From Erythrobacter sp. (GTDB lineage: Bacteria; Pseudomonadota; Alphaproteobacteria; Sphingomonadales; Sphingomonadaceae): a stretch of 64,000 nt of DNA. Each line of letters starts with the position of its first letter. The first letter of the stretch is position 1. The stretch is taken from contig NZ_JASJAP010000005.1 of the NCBI RefSeq assembly GCF_030066995.1, forward strand, positions 394,971 through 458,970, read 5' to 3'. Below are positions 6,986-16,130 of this stretch, one piece after another. A model generated the notes under the pieces. The model worked only from the letters and a program-made list of their open reading frames with translations. It was not told the origin of the DNA and did no database searches. Made by a program: the position numbers and the translations under genes.

Positions 6986-9480
6986 TCCCCCTCCAACACC
7001 CGCGCGCCTTCCTCCGGGTCGATCCGCATCGCTTCGCCCACAAGCCCCTCGGCCTCGATCAGCAATTCGTCGTCCACCGCGCCTTGCGGCACGGCTTCGC
7101 GGCCGATCATCGTCATCACGGGCACCGCGAGCGGCGACACGCGGTCGAGTTCGACATGCACCAGTTCGCGCTCGGAGCGTTCGAGCAGATCGGCAAGCCG
7201 GCCCACGTCGGTCATCCGCGCGCGCGCGTCGGCCCAGGCCGCTTCGAGCAGGACGTGATCGGGCTCGTATTTCTTGAGCACGTCGTAGATGAGGTCGGTC
7301 GAGAAAGTGACCTGCTTGCCCGTCTTGCGCTTGCCGGGATGCTGGCGTTCGACGAGGCCGCTGATCACCGCGACTTCGCGAAAGGCACGGCGTAAGAGGT
7401 GGCTCTCGGTCACCCAGTCGACAAATTCGTGGGTCAGGATATCGGGCGAGAGGAGCGGCGCGGGATCGGTCACGGGCTTCAGCCCCCACACCGCCAGCGT
7501 GTAATCGTTGGCCACAAAGCCGCCAGGCATCAGCCCGCGATCCTCCATCCGCCTTGTGATCAGCATGCCTAGCGACTGGTTCGCGTTCCATCCTTCGAAC
7601 GTGTAATAGGCCGCATAATGCTTGCCCCCATGCGGGAAGCTCTCGACCAGCAATTCTCCGGGAGCCGGAAGGCGGCTGCGATAATCCTGCACCTCCAGCC
7701 ATTCACGCACATCGTCGGGAAAGCGGCCCCACCCCGCGCGGTCGGTCAACATTTCCTGCACGCGCGTGGCGAGGTGCGTGGTGAGCGGCAGGCGCAGGCC
7801 GCCATAGCTCGGGATCGTCGCGGATTTTCTGGCCGCGCGCACGATCACGTCCATGTCCTTGACGCTCTCGACTTCAAGGCTGAGCCCGGCAAAGAAGAAG
7901 GTGTCCCCGGCCGATAGCTGTGCGGCGAACCGCTCCTCGACCTTGCCCAGCTGGCGCCCGTTCCTGAAGCGCACCATCAGCATCTCGCTATCAACGATGA
8001 TCCCCGCGTTCATCCGGTGGCGCTGCGCCTGATTGGGGTGGGCGAGCCGCCACACGCCGTCCTTCCCGCGAATGATGCGCCTGAACTTGTCGTAGGCCTT
8101 GAGCGCGTAACCGCCATTCTTCACAAAGCCGAGCACGCGCTGGAATTGTTCGGCATCGAGCCAGGCGTAGGCGACGCTGGAGCGAATCTCCGCGAGCAGA
8201 TCGTCTTCGTGAAACGGCGCGGCGCAGGCGCAGGCCATGATGTGCTGGGCGAGCACGTCGAGGCCACCGGGGCGAAACTCCTCGCCATCGCGCTGGCCTT
8301 CATCGACCGCATCCTTGGCCGCCATGGCTTCGAGAAATTCGAACCGGTTGCCCGGCACCAGAACCGCGCGACTTGCGGTGTCGAGCCGGTGCCCCGCGCG
8401 CCCGATCCGCTGGAGCAGCCGCGAGGAGCCTTTGGGCGCGCCCATCTGGACCACCAGATCGATATCGCCCCAGTCAACGCCCAGATCGAGGCTCGCCGTG
8501 CACACCAGCGCGCGCAGCTCCCCCGCCGCCATCGCGTCTTCAACCTTGCGGCGCGCCTCCTTGGACAGGCTGCCGTGGTGAACGCCGATGGCCAGGTTTT
8601 CTTCGTTCACGTCCCAAAGGCACTGAAAGATGAACTCTGCCAGAAAGCGCGTGTTGGTGAAAACCAGCGTGGTGCGGTTGGCCTTGATCTCCCGATAGAG
8701 CTGGTCAACCGCCCAGCGCCCGGCGTGCCCGCCCCATGGCACACGCTCTTCGATGGGCAGCAGGATGCTGAGCTCGGCCTCGGCCCCCCTCTCGCCCAGC
8801 ACCAGATCGGCGGCGTGGAGTTCACCGGTCCCATCCGCCGGTTGAGCCGCGAGCCACTCCTGGAAATTAAGCGGGTTCGCCAGAGTGGCCGAGAGTGCGA
8901 CGCGCTGCATATCGGGCGCGAGCTTTTGCAATCGCGCCAAAGCAAGCGCGAGTAAATCCCCGCGCTTGCCGGTCGCAAAGGCGTGGACTTCGTCGATCAC
9001 CACCCGTTTGCAGGTGCGAAAGAGTTCAAGGCTCTCCGGATAGGACAGCAGCAGCGAGAGGCTCTCCGGTGTCGTCAACAGCACGTGCGGCGGCCTTTCG
9101 CGCTGGCGCCTCTTCTTGTCGGAGGACGTGTCGCCCGATCGCGTCTCCACCTGGATCGGTAAACCGATCTCTTCGATAGGTGTCAGCAGGTTGCGCTTCA
9201 CATCGTGCGCGAGCGCCTTCAAGGGCGAGACATAGAGCGTGTGCAGACCATCTTCAGGCGGCGCGCCGGAAGACGGGGCAAAGTCGCACAAGGTCGGCAG
9301 AAACCCGGCGAGCGTCTTGCCCGCGCCGGTATCCGCCACCAGCAGCGCGTCGCGTCCCTCGCGCGCCTTGACGAGCATGTCGGTCTGGTGGCGCCGAATG
9401 CGCCAGCCGCGCGCGTCGAACCAGGCCCGGATTTCGGGCGGGACTTCGGCCTTGGGAAGGTTGGCGAGGGGCGCGTTCAC
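6982..9480 (-). CDS. Ligase-associated Lhr-type DEXH-box DNA helicase
   Basis: 832 residues from a GTG start. Superfamily-2 motifs are in order: Walker A ADTGAGKT (49-56), TTPESL (136-141), DEVH (163-166), SAT (197-199), and motif VI QRIGRAGHR (357-365). An Lhr-core C-terminal region follows. The length and motif pattern match the ligase-associated DNA damage response helicase of alpha- and other proteobacteria, which normally sits beside an ATP-dependent ligase, an exonuclease-like protein and a phosphoesterase. None of these partners is in the neighbourhood here: exbD is convergent downstream and a DUF2059 gene is upstream. It probably acts as a 3'-5' helicase in repair. Confidence 0.88.
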   Translation of the reverse strand: MNAPLANLPKAEVPPEIRAWFDARGWRIRRHQTDMLVKAREGRDALLVADTGAGKTLAGFLPTLCDFAPSSGAPPEDGLHTLYVSPLKALAHDVKRNLLTPIEEIGLPIQVETRSGDTSSDKKRRQRERPPHVLLTTPESLSLLLSYPESLELFRTCKRVVIDEVHAFATGKRGDLLALALARLQKLAPDMQRVALSATLANPLNFQEWLAAQPADGTGELHAADLVLGERGAEAELSILLPIEERVPWGGHAGRWAVDQLYREIKANRTTLVFTNTRFLAEFIFQCLWDVNEENLAIGVHHGSLSKEARRKVEDAMAAGELRALVCTASLDLGVDWGDIDLVVQMGAPKGSSRLLQRIGRAGHRLDTASRAVLVPGNRFEFLEAMAAKDAVDEGQRDGEEFRPGGLDVLAQHIMACACAAPFHEDDLLAEIRSSVAYAWLDAEQFQRVLGFVKNGGYALKAYDKFRRIIRGKDGVWRLAHPNQAQRHRMNAGIIVDSEMLMVRFRNGRQLGKVEERFAAQLSAGDTFFFAGLSLEVESVKDMDVIVRAARKSATIPSYGGLRLPLTTHLATRVQEMLTDRAGWGRFPDDVREWLEVQDYRSRLPAPGELLVESFPHGGKHYAAYYTFEGWNANQSLGMLITRRMEDRGLMPGGFVANDYTLAVWGLKPVTDPAPLLSPDILTHEFVDWVTESHLLRRAFREVAVISGLVERQHPGKRKTGKQVTFSTDLIYDVLKKYEPDHVLLEAAWADARARMTDVGRLADLLERSERELVHVELDRVSPLAVPVMTMIGREAVPQGAVDDELLIEAEGLVGEAMRIDPEEGARVLEGD

Positions 9481-9540
9481 GCTCGGTCAGATGGCAAACG
9501 GCGCCATCTTGGACAAGAGCGCGCGCTCACCAACCGCCGC

Positions 9541-10425
9541 TCAACTTGCGCCCTCTTGCTCGACCCACTCCTGCTCCTCGTCGACCTGAGAGGCTTCGTC
9601 CTCAACCGGCTCAGGTTCGTTGGCCGCAAGATTTTCAAGCGTGGTGTCGAGCAACCCGGCGAGCCGGGTCTGCTCTTCCTCGCTGAGGTCCGAGAAAGTG
9701 CGCCCCTTGGGGTATTTCTCTGCGATCGCGCCCACATCGCCCATCATGGCGGGCATGGCTTCCATGACCGCTGGCATCATCTCGTTCATTGAGGCCATCA
9801 CCTGCGGGTCGGCGTAAATGAGAAAGCTCTCGGCGGCGTATTTTGCGCCCACAGGTGTTGCGAAATAAGCGTCGAGACCGGCCAGTTCATCCTCGGTGAA
9901 CCGCACGGCGTAGGCGCGCGCGAGACCCGCGCGATAGCTCGGCTCGATCTGGACCACGATATCGCCGATGACACGCAGCATGGTGTCCGCCATTTCGGCG
10001 TTGCGCGCTTCAGCGCTGGGATCGAGCAACGCCACCGCTTCGTTCAACTTGGCCTCGTCGATCTCGGCCAGAGCGCTCGGCGGCAAGCCGGTGAGTTCCA
10101 TCAACAGCACACCCGGCGACCCGGCGATATTGGCCATGACGGCATCCATCATCGGCTTCATCGTCTCGTCCATCATCTTGGCGTAAGTGCCTTCGGGAAA
10201 GACCTTGAGCACCACCGATTGCGCCAACGGGACGCGCGCTTCCTGTTCGGGCGTCAGCGGCTCGGCGTTGCCGAACATATCGCCGAACATCGCGCCCATC
10301 GCATCCAGTTCCTGCTCGATTTCTTCGGCGGAGGGCTCGCTGTCTTCCTGCGCGGCAAGCGGGGCGAGTGGGACCGAAAGCGCGAGCGCAGCGGCGGCGA
10401 GAGCAGGAGTGAACAGGCGTTTCAT
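9541..10425 (-). CDS. DUF2059-family exported protein
   Basis: 294 residues. There is a signal peptide (residues 1-25, ending PLAAQ), then an acidic helix and Met-rich helical segments (MGAMFGDMFG, MMDAVMANI). The centre includes YRAGLARAYAVRFTEDELAGLDAYFATPVGAKYA, the typical DUF2059 helix-turn pattern with F-T/S-x-x-E-L and F-x-x-P-x-G. The C-terminus is Glu-rich. The function is unknown; the family is periplasmic and all-helical. It stands between lhr and a J-like pair on the same strand, with 54-60 base gaps. Confidence 0.78.
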   Translation of the reverse strand: MKRLFTPALAAAALALSVPLAPLAAQEDSEPSAEEIEQELDAMGAMFGDMFGNAEPLTPEQEARVPLAQSVVLKVFPEGTYAKMMDETMKPMMDAVMANIAGSPGVLLMELTGLPPSALAEIDEAKLNEAVALLDPSAEARNAEMADTMLRVIGDIVVQIEPSYRAGLARAYAVRFTEDELAGLDAYFATPVGAKYAAESFLIYADPQVMASMNEMMPAVMEAMPAMMGDVGAIAEKYPKGRTFSDLSEEEQTRLAGLLDTTLENLAANEPEPVEDEASQVDEEQEWVEQEGAS

Positions 10426-10479
10426 CAGACAGATCCTCTTTTCAGGTTGGGCGCAGCCCAGGCGCCGACGCGCGACGTT

Positions 10480-10899
10480 TCAACTACAGGTGTAAAGCAG
10501 GAAGACGATCCCGATGATATACCACGCGCCGTGCTTCTCGAATTTTATCCGCTTGAGAAACGCCGCAAGCTCCTCTTGCGCAGTGGGCAAGTCAACCGGC
10601 GCTTCGCCATCCACGCGGCGGTCAGTCACAAGTCCCTCCAGCAGGCTGCCATCCTGAAAGTCGACATCGGGCTTGTATCCGCCGCCATGCTCCCAGGCGC
10701 TTTCGGCCTCGGGTTCCGGGCGCGGCTTCGATTGGGGTTCCGGGTCTGATCCAGGTTTCTGGGCTCCAGCGAAGGGTGGAACACGAGGCGCTTCCGCTCT
10801 TGGAGAAGGCGGCTCAAACTCGGGCGGCTCGGGGCTTGTGGAAGGCACAAGTTCGGGTTCGGGTTCGGGTTCGGGTTCGGACTCAATCACAGATCCCAT
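10480..10899 (-). CDS. Pro/Glu-rich protein with C-terminal membrane anchor
   Basis: 139 residues. The N-terminal half is a low-complexity EP-repeat/Pro-rich linker encoded by five 6-bp DNA repeats. The C-terminus is a short helix and one hydrophobic segment (WYIIGIVFLLYTCS) that would anchor it in the membrane tail-first. The start overlaps the end of the upstream J-like reading frame by 13 bases in a different frame. Together the two would make the layout J-like domain, linker, TM, so this may be the rear half of one gene split by a frameshift, or a coupled partner. Confidence 0.55.
   Translation of the reverse strand: MGSVIESEPEPEPEPELVPSTSPEPPEFEPPSPRAEAPRVPPFAGAQKPGSDPEPQSKPRPEPEAESAWEHGGGYKPDVDFQDGSLLEGLVTDRRVDGEAPVDLPTAQEELAAFLKRIKFEKHGAWYIIGIVFLLYTCS
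10851..10880. repeat. Hexanucleotide repeat, five units
   Basis: GTTCGG is repeated five times without a mismatch on the plus strand. In the minus-strand gene it encodes the Glu-Pro repeat. Unit gain or loss would keep the frame and only alter linker length. Confidence 0.85.
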
Positions 10900-11177
10900 C
10901 TGCGCCGGTAAAGGCGCAGCGCCCCCTCACGTTTGGCCTCGCGGCGCATCTCGGCGGCCAGAAACAAGGCTTTCTCGCGCGCTTCCGTCAATTCGGCGAA
11001 AGCCGAAATCCGCATCGCTTGCGCGTTGAGCAGCGCCTTGCGCGCCGCGTACGCCGCCTGGATCGCGTTTCGGTCGCTGGTCTCTTTCAGGCCGAGCGCG
11101 GACCAGGGCCAAGGGGAGGCGGGATCAGTGCCCAACGCTCTCCCCGCGTTCAAGGCCGGACAGCGCAAGCTGCTCAT
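10887..11177 (-). CDS. Short J-domain-like protein, degenerate HPD
   Basis: At most 96 residues. [29 protein letters not shown] resembles helices I and II of sphingomonad J-like proteins (shown here as the W-P-W-x-A-L-G-L entry and the AIQAAYAAR helix). A third helix [16 protein letters not shown] follows. The His-Pro-Asp loop needed to stimulate DnaK is absent (LNAQAMRIS lies there). The start is uncertain: the ATG overlaps the phosphomannomutase end by 53 bases, and a TTG at 11135 is an alternative. It overlaps the next gene by 13 bases. A separate membrane J-protein with a true HPD is 1.6 kb away. Confidence 0.5.
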   Translation of the reverse strand: MSSLRCPALNAGRALGTDPASPWPWSALGLKETSDRNAIQAAYAARKALLNAQAMRISAFAELTEAREKALFLAAEMRREAKREGALRLYRRRWDL

Positions 11178-12561
11178 CGATCTGCGCCATCAGCCGCTCA
11201 AGGCCCGCCTCGGTATCGCTTTCCGCGCGCGCGACAAGCACGTCCTGTGTGTTTGAAGCGCGCAAGAGCCACCAGCCATCCTTGGTGTTGACCCGCACGC
11301 CATCGGTCGCGTTGACCTCCTCGACTTCGGGGCCGGGATTGGTGGTCAGGCGCTCGGTCACTTCGGTGATCGCGGAGAATTTGCGGCTCTCATCGACCTG
11401 AAAGCGCATTTCGGGCGTGTTGATCATGTCGGGCATGGCCGATTTCAGTTCGGTCACCGATTTGCCGAGTCGCGCGGCGGCGGCAAGGATACGGACTCCC
11501 GCGTAGAGCGCGTCATCAAACCCGTAATAAGTGTCCGCGAAGAAGATGTGACCACTCATTTCTCCAGCGAGCGGCGAGCCAGTCTCCTTCATTTTGGACT
11601 TAATAAGCGAATGGCCGGTCTTCCACATCAGCGGGTCGCCGCCATGCGCGGCAACGTGGTCAAACAACGCCCGGCTGGCCTTCACATCGGCGATAATCGT
11701 GGCGTTTGGCCGTGTTTTGAGCAGGTCCTCGGCGAAGATCATCAGCAGCTGATCACCCCAGATTACCCGACCTTCCCCGTCAATGGCACCGATCCGGTCG
11801 CCGTCTCCGTCGAAAGCTACTCCGAAATCGAGCTTCTTCTCGGCGACCAGCGCGCGAAGATCGGTCAGGTTGGCTTCGACCGTTGGATCAGGATGGTGGT
11901 TAGGAAAATGCCCGTCAATGTCAGTGAACAGCAAATGATGCTCTCCAGGAAGCTGGGCGGCCAAAGCCTCAAGCGCGGGTCCCGCGGCTCCGTTTCCGGC
12001 GTCCCACCCAACCTTAAGCTCAGACAGCGCGGCGCTTTCTATTCCGTTCAATCCATCGAGGAGGCGCTCGACGTAGTCGTTGAGGATGTCGCGCTGCGAC
12101 ACCGCGCCGATTCCGTCCGTCCAGTCTCCCGTTGCCGCGACGACACCGAGCTCCTGAATATCGCTGCCGAAGAAAGGCCGGCCTTCAAGCACCATTTTGA
12201 AGCCGTTGTAATCGGGGGGATTGTGGCTGCCAGTTATCTGAATGCCGCCGTCTATTTCTTCGGATGAGGCCTCGGCGTAATACAGCATGGGTGTGGCACC
12301 CAGACCGATGCGCACGACGTTGCAGCCGGACGCGCTCAAGCCTTCCACCAGGGCGTGCTCCAACGTCGGAGAGCTGACGCGGCCATCGTACCCGACCGCG
12401 ACGGTTTTTTCGCCAGCGGGCGCGAGCTTCCCGCCCGAGCGGCGCAGCATTGAGCCGAAGCTGCGGCCGATGGCGCGCGCATCGTCTGCGCCCAGCGTCT
12501 TACCGATAACCCCGCGAATGTCGTATTCACGCAGGATGGTCGGGTTGAAAGTGTGGTTCAT
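11125..12561 (-). CDS. pgmG: Phosphomannomutase/phosphoglucomutase
   Basis: 478 residues. An alpha-D-phosphohexomutase interconverting hexose 6- and 1-phosphates, supplying GDP-mannose or UDP-glucose for polysaccharide synthesis. The phosphoserine loop TGSHNPP is at 110-116, the metal loop DGDGDR at 251-256, the sugar-binding loop GEMSGH at 333-338, and the C-terminal phosphate loop RASNT is present. The order matches the bifunctional enzyme called PgmG in gellan-producing Sphingomonas; substrate range cannot be read from sequence. Polysaccharide genes occur later in the window but not adjacent. Confidence 0.92.
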   Translation of the reverse strand: MNHTFNPTILREYDIRGVIGKTLGADDARAIGRSFGSMLRRSGGKLAPAGEKTVAVGYDGRVSSPTLEHALVEGLSASGCNVVRIGLGATPMLYYAEASSEEIDGGIQITGSHNPPDYNGFKMVLEGRPFFGSDIQELGVVAATGDWTDGIGAVSQRDILNDYVERLLDGLNGIESAALSELKVGWDAGNGAAGPALEALAAQLPGEHHLLFTDIDGHFPNHHPDPTVEANLTDLRALVAEKKLDFGVAFDGDGDRIGAIDGEGRVIWGDQLLMIFAEDLLKTRPNATIIADVKASRALFDHVAAHGGDPLMWKTGHSLIKSKMKETGSPLAGEMSGHIFFADTYYGFDDALYAGVRILAAAARLGKSVTELKSAMPDMINTPEMRFQVDESRKFSAITEVTERLTTNPGPEVEEVNATDGVRVNTKDGWWLLRASNTQDVLVARAESDTEAGLERLMAQIDEQLALSGLERGESVGH

Positions 12562-12785
12562 GGTTTCTCGTCCCGGAAAATCGTATGGCTACCCCGTCCG
12601 AAGCGGCCTCCTCAAAGCCGCGCCCTGAGCACCGCCCCCTCGGAGCCGCCCCGCTCAAAGCTCTTGTAGAGGCAGACCAAGGCGCGGGTAAGTCGGAATC
12701 GGAATCCTGCGAACATGTTTCAATCGCGTTATGATGACCGGCTGTGGGAGGGCTCAATCAGGCGCCCGATTGCGCGCGGCACCCA

Positions 12786-13142
12786 TCACGCATTGCCATG
12801 CGGTGTGTCGTCCTCGTCCTTGACCCCGCTTCCGGCCCCCATATCGCGCTGGCGCGCGCCGCGATCGGGCAACTCGTCTAGCAGCAGGTCGCGCGCGTCA
12901 TTGGCTTCATGGACCGCTGCGTTGCTTCCGCCCCGATCGGGGTGAACCATCGCCAAGAGTCGCTTATGCGCGGCCAGAATCTGCTCCCGCGATGCGCCCT
13001 CCTCGACACTCAGCAGCTTGCGCGCGTTGAACACCGCCTGAGAGCGTGTCGGCGCGGGCTTGAGCATCTGCCAGGGCCACTGGCCCAGAGCCATGCGAAA
13101 CAGGATACAGATGACCGCCAGAAGGATCGCGAATTTGACCAT
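12786..13142 (-). CDS. Membrane-anchored J-domain protein
   Basis: 118 residues. One N-terminal TM segment (about 4-19, FAILLAVICILFRMAL) is followed by a cytoplasmic J domain with helix II EQILAAHKRLLAMV, intact HPDRGGS at 67-73 and helix III. It would recruit DnaK to the membrane, as TIM14-like and other small J-proteins do. It starts one base after the mipZ stop codon, so the two genes are co-transcribed, hinting at a link between chaperone activity and division-site control (inference). The C-terminus is acidic and disordered. Confidence 0.85.
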   Translation of the reverse strand: MVKFAILLAVICILFRMALGQWPWQMLKPAPTRSQAVFNARKLLSVEEGASREQILAAHKRLLAMVHPDRGGSNAAVHEANDARDLLLDELPDRGARQRDMGAGSGVKDEDDTPHGNA

Positions 13143-13143
13143 G

Positions 13144-13968
13144 TCAGGCGAGCTCCAATGAGGCCTGCGCCTTTTCGAATTCGGGCAGCTTCAGGGCCTG
13201 TATCAAGGCGCGCAATTCCTGCCGCGCGACCAGATGACTGGTGCCCAACTCGCCCAAGTGACCCTTGTCCAGCAGGGTGAGCCCCGAGGGAAACAGCTCG
13301 CGGTAGATAACCCGCTCGGAAAGACCCTTGACCGCGCGAAAGCCGACGCGCTGCGACATCTCCTTGAGAGCCTTCTCCAAACGCGCCTGGTTACGCGCCT
13401 CGACATAACCTGTACGGTTACGGACCACAATCCAGTCCATCTCGGGGCGCCGCTCCTCAAGCGTCTTGCGGCTCCGCCTCATCCGCGACTCCCAGATAAG
13501 CTCGGCAAAGAAAGACAGCTTCGTCACCTCGAACGTATCGCCATCGACCTGCCCGATAAGATCGAAATCAACAAAGCTGTCGTTGAGAGGGGTCACCAGC
13601 GTGTCGGCGTTTTCGACCGCCGCGCGCGCGAACGGATCGTCGCGCCCGGGATTGTCGATGATGAGGAAATCGCTGTCCGCCTCCAGCCGCTCGATGGACT
13701 TCAGCAGCGCATCCGGGCTGTCCCCGGAAAACACCTCGGCGGCGGGCGTCGGCAGGGTCACGCTGCGCTTCTTCATCGTCTCGACCCGGTTTTCGAGATA
13801 GCGGAAGGTCGTGCGCTGACGTGGATCGAGATCGAGCATCGTCACCCGCGCGCCCAGGTAAGCGAGCGCCACGCCAACGTGCACCGCTGTGGTGGATTTA
13901 CCCGTTCCGCCTTTCTCGTTCGCGAAGACGATCCGGTGTGCGGCGCGCGTGGCAATGGTCTGGGTCAT
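13144..13968 (-). CDS. mipZ: MipZ, division-plane positioning ATPase
   Basis: 274 residues. A ParA/MinD-superfamily ATPase that in Caulobacter forms a bipolar gradient with ParB and blocks FtsZ away from midcell. The deviant Walker A KGGTGKST is at 19-26 and DLDPRQRTTFRYLENR is the MipZ-typical second motif. IIDNPGRDDPFAR is the Walker B region, and LNDSFVDFDLIGQVD is characteristic of MipZ rather than ParA. Chromosome-partition partners are not in this window. It is followed immediately by the J-protein gene and is divergent from panC. Confidence 0.93.
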   Translation of the reverse strand: MTQTIATRAAHRIVFANEKGGTGKSTTAVHVGVALAYLGARVTMLDLDPRQRTTFRYLENRVETMKKRSVTLPTPAAEVFSGDSPDALLKSIERLEADSDFLIIDNPGRDDPFARAAVENADTLVTPLNDSFVDFDLIGQVDGDTFEVTKLSFFAELIWESRMRRSRKTLEERRPEMDWIVVRNRTGYVEARNQARLEKALKEMSQRVGFRAVKGLSERVIYRELFPSGLTLLDKGHLGELGTSHLVARQELRALIQALKLPEFEKAQASLELA

Positions 13969-14103
13969 GGCTCATGAATCCTTCGTTCGAGCGCGCCTGT
14001 GTGTCCACCATCTGCGTATCGACCATCAAGCAGAGGTCAGCTTGTGGGGTGGCGGTTGAATTGTCTAGGGCGGGAGGCGGACACAGGTAAAGAGGGCAGA
14101 GCG

Positions 14104-14958
14104 TTGCAAACCACAAGCGAGCTTGAGGCGCTGCGCCGCAGCGTGGCGAAACTGCGCGAGGGCGGTATGTCGATCGGCCTTGTTCCGACCATGGGCGCGC
14201 TGCACGAAGGGCACCTGACGCTGGTGCGACGCGCGCGCGAGGCCTGCGATTATGTCGTCGCCTCGATCTTTGTAAACCCTGCGCAGTTCGGTCCGAACGA
14301 GGATCTCGACGCATATCCGCGTCAGCTGGAAGAGGACGCTGCGCTGCTGGAAGGCGAAGGGTGCGCGCTGCTCTGGGCGCCAGAAGTTGCGACCATGTAC
14401 CCGCCCGGCTTTGCGACGAACATCTCGGTCAGCGGGGTGAGCGAGGGGTTTTGCGGCGCAGACCGCCCGGGGCACTTTGACGGCGTGGCGACGGTCGTGT
14501 GCAAGCTGTTCAACCAGGTCCAGCCCGATATGGCGTTCTTTGGCGAGAAGGATTTTCAACAGCTCGCTGTCATCCGCACGATGGCGCGCGATCTGGATCT
14601 CACCGCGCCGCGGGCGCATCAGATCATCGGCGTGCCGACCGTGCGCGAGGCGGACGGCCTCGCCATGTCGAGCCGCAACCGTTACCTCTCAAGCGAAGCG
14701 CGCGCCGCCGCAGCCTGTCTTCCGCGCGCGATGAAAGCGGCGATCACTGCGATCGAAGCGGGCACGGATCCCGCCATGGCCCTGACCGAGCTTCGAGAAA
14801 CGCTCGCCAGCGCCGGGTTCGAACGGGTGGATTACGCACAGCTCGCCGATGCGGTTAACCTGGTCCCAATTTCTCACCTCACCGGCTCGCCATCCCGTCT
14901 GCTCGTCGCCGCGCGTATCGAAGGCACGCGTCTTATCGACAACATGCCCGTGGGATGA
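14104..14958 (+). CDS. panC: Pantothenate synthetase
   Basis: 284 residues from a TTG start (QTTSELEALRRSVAKLR), the normal length and beginning for PanC; the frame is open further upstream but without family sequence. It condenses pantoate and beta-alanine with ATP. Motifs are VPTMGALHEGHLTLVRRA (N-terminal, with the HxGH nucleotidyl-transferase signature), IFVNPAQFGPNEDL, FFGEKDFQQL and SSRNRYLS. GAGGGCAGAG lies just upstream. No panB is present nearby. The start is inferred; an ATG at 14167 would cut the conserved first helix. Confidence 0.92.
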   Translation: MQTTSELEALRRSVAKLREGGMSIGLVPTMGALHEGHLTLVRRAREACDYVVASIFVNPAQFGPNEDLDAYPRQLEEDAALLEGEGCALLWAPEVATMYPPGFATNISVSGVSEGFCGADRPGHFDGVATVVCKLFNQVQPDMAFFGEKDFQQLAVIRTMARDLDLTAPRAHQIIGVPTVREADGLAMSSRNRYLSSEARAAAACLPRAMKAAITAIEAGTDPAMALTELRETLASAGFERVDYAQLADAVNLVPISHLTGSPSRLLVAARIEGTRLIDNMPVG

Positions 14959-15023
14959 TCGGCGTTCATTTCGGATTGACGCTGCGCCCCCTATGATGGC
15001 AAAGGCGCGGCCTCAAAGAGCGG

Positions 15024-15097
15024 GCGGGTATAGCATAGTGGTAATGCACCAGCCTTCCAAGCTGTGTAGAGGGGTTCGATTCCCCTTACCCGCTCCA
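15024..15097 (+). tRNA. tRNA-Gly (anticodon TCC)
   Basis: The acceptor stem GCGGGTA (15024-15030) pairs with TACCCGC (15087-15093), then discriminator T and an encoded CCA at 15095-15097. The D-arm is AGCATAGTGGTAAT, the anticodon loop CTTCCAA carries TCC, and the T-arm AGGGGTTCGATTCCCCT is standard. Confidence 0.97.
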
Positions 15098-15158
15098 ATC
15101 CCCGCTTTATCGCGAAGCCTCTTGAAGCTGTCCGTGGCCCATTCCGGGCCAGCGGCGA

Positions 15159-15196
15159 TATTGCGGTTGATGGGGCAATAGCAAAACTACATTTGC
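15159..15196 (+). promoter_or_regulatory. Two adjacent inverted repeats upstream of cysD
   Basis: TATTGC (15159-15164) is opposite GCAATA (15175-15180), and directly after it GCAAA (15181-15185) is opposite TTTGC (15192-15196). They lie 32-69 bases before the cysD start, where a sulfur-responsive regulator would bind. The regulator is not known from the sequence. Confidence 0.4.
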
Positions 15197-15227
15197 TTTG
15201 CGCCCCGTAACCTCTAGCAGCCCGGCC

Positions 15228-16130
15228 ATGCGCAGTTTGACCCATCTAGAACGGCTCGAAGCCGAAAGCATCCATATTTTCCGCGAGGTCGTCGCCGAGA
15301 CCGAGAGCCCGGTCATGCTCTATTCGGTGGGCAAGGACAGCTCGGTGATGCTGCATCTCGCGCGCAAGGCCTTCTACCCCGCGCCGCCGCCCTTCCCGAT
15401 GCTGCACGTGGCGAGCGGGTGGGATTTTCAGGCCCTGCTCGACCACCGCGACAAGACGGTGAAGGAGTACGGGCTGGAGCTGATCATCGCGCAGAACGAC
15501 GACGCCGAGGAGCAGGGCATCAACCCGTTCGACACCGGCAGCGCGCTCTATTCGCAGGCCCAGCTGACCGATCCCTTGAAGCGCGCGCTGACCGAGCACG
15601 GCTTTGACGCGGCCTTTGGCGGCGGCCGACGCGATGAGGAAAAGGCGCGTGCCAAGGAACGTGTTTTCAGCTTCCGCACCGCCGCGCATCGCTGGGAACC
15701 GAAGAACCAGCGACCCGAGCTCTGGAACCTCTACAACGCCAAGAAGAACAAGGGCGAGAGCATCCGCGTCTTCCCGATCTCGAACTGGACCGAGCTCGAT
15801 ATCTGGCAATATATCGCGCTTGAGAACATCGATATCGTGCCGCTGTATCTGTCATCAAGGCGCCCCACGGTCACGCGCGACGGGCTGATCCTGGTGGTGG
15901 ACGATGACCGGTTCCGTCTCGAGGACGGCGACGAGATCGTGGAACGCTCGGTACGATTTCGCACGCTCGGCTGCTACCCGCTTACCGGCGCGACCGAGAG
16001 CGAGGCCACCGACATGAACGACATCATCCAGGAGATGCTGCTCGCCACCGGTTCCGAGCGACAGGGTCGCGCCATCGACAAGGGGCAGTCCGCGTCGATG
16101 GAAGACAAGAAGCAGGAGGGCTACTTCTGA
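15228..16130 (+). CDS. cysD: Sulfate adenylyltransferase subunit 2
   Basis: 300 residues. The small PP-loop subunit of ATP sulfurylase, forming adenosine 5'-phosphosulfate (APS) from sulfate and ATP. The PP-loop SVGKDS is at 33-38. [15 protein letters not shown] (mid-protein), TELDIWQYI and [11 protein letters not shown] are conserved CysD blocks. The ATG at 15228 gives the usual N-terminus ([17 protein letters not shown]); an earlier TTG adds ten unconserved residues. The stop overlaps the cysNC start (TGATG), so the two subunits are translationally coupled. Confidence 0.96.
   Translation: MRSLTHLERLEAESIHIFREVVAETESPVMLYSVGKDSSVMLHLARKAFYPAPPPFPMLHVASGWDFQALLDHRDKTVKEYGLELIIAQNDDAEEQGINPFDTGSALYSQAQLTDPLKRALTEHGFDAAFGGGRRDEEKARAKERVFSFRTAAHRWEPKNQRPELWNLYNAKKNKGESIRVFPISNWTELDIWQYIALENIDIVPLYLSSRRPTVTRDGLILVVDDDRFRLEDGDEIVERSVRFRTLGCYPLTGATESEATDMNDIIQEMLLATGSERQGRAIDKGQSASMEDKKQEGYF

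Noticed and set aside
10851..10880. Hexamer repeats as part of a CRISPR or mobile element
   Set aside because: Units are only 6 bp, without spacers, and encode a Glu-Pro linker.
14976..14997. Promoter for tRNA-Gly (TTGACG and TATGAT)
   Set aside because: The two elements are only 10 bases apart, too close to be a -35/-10 pair; TATGAT alone may be the -10 but no partner was clear.
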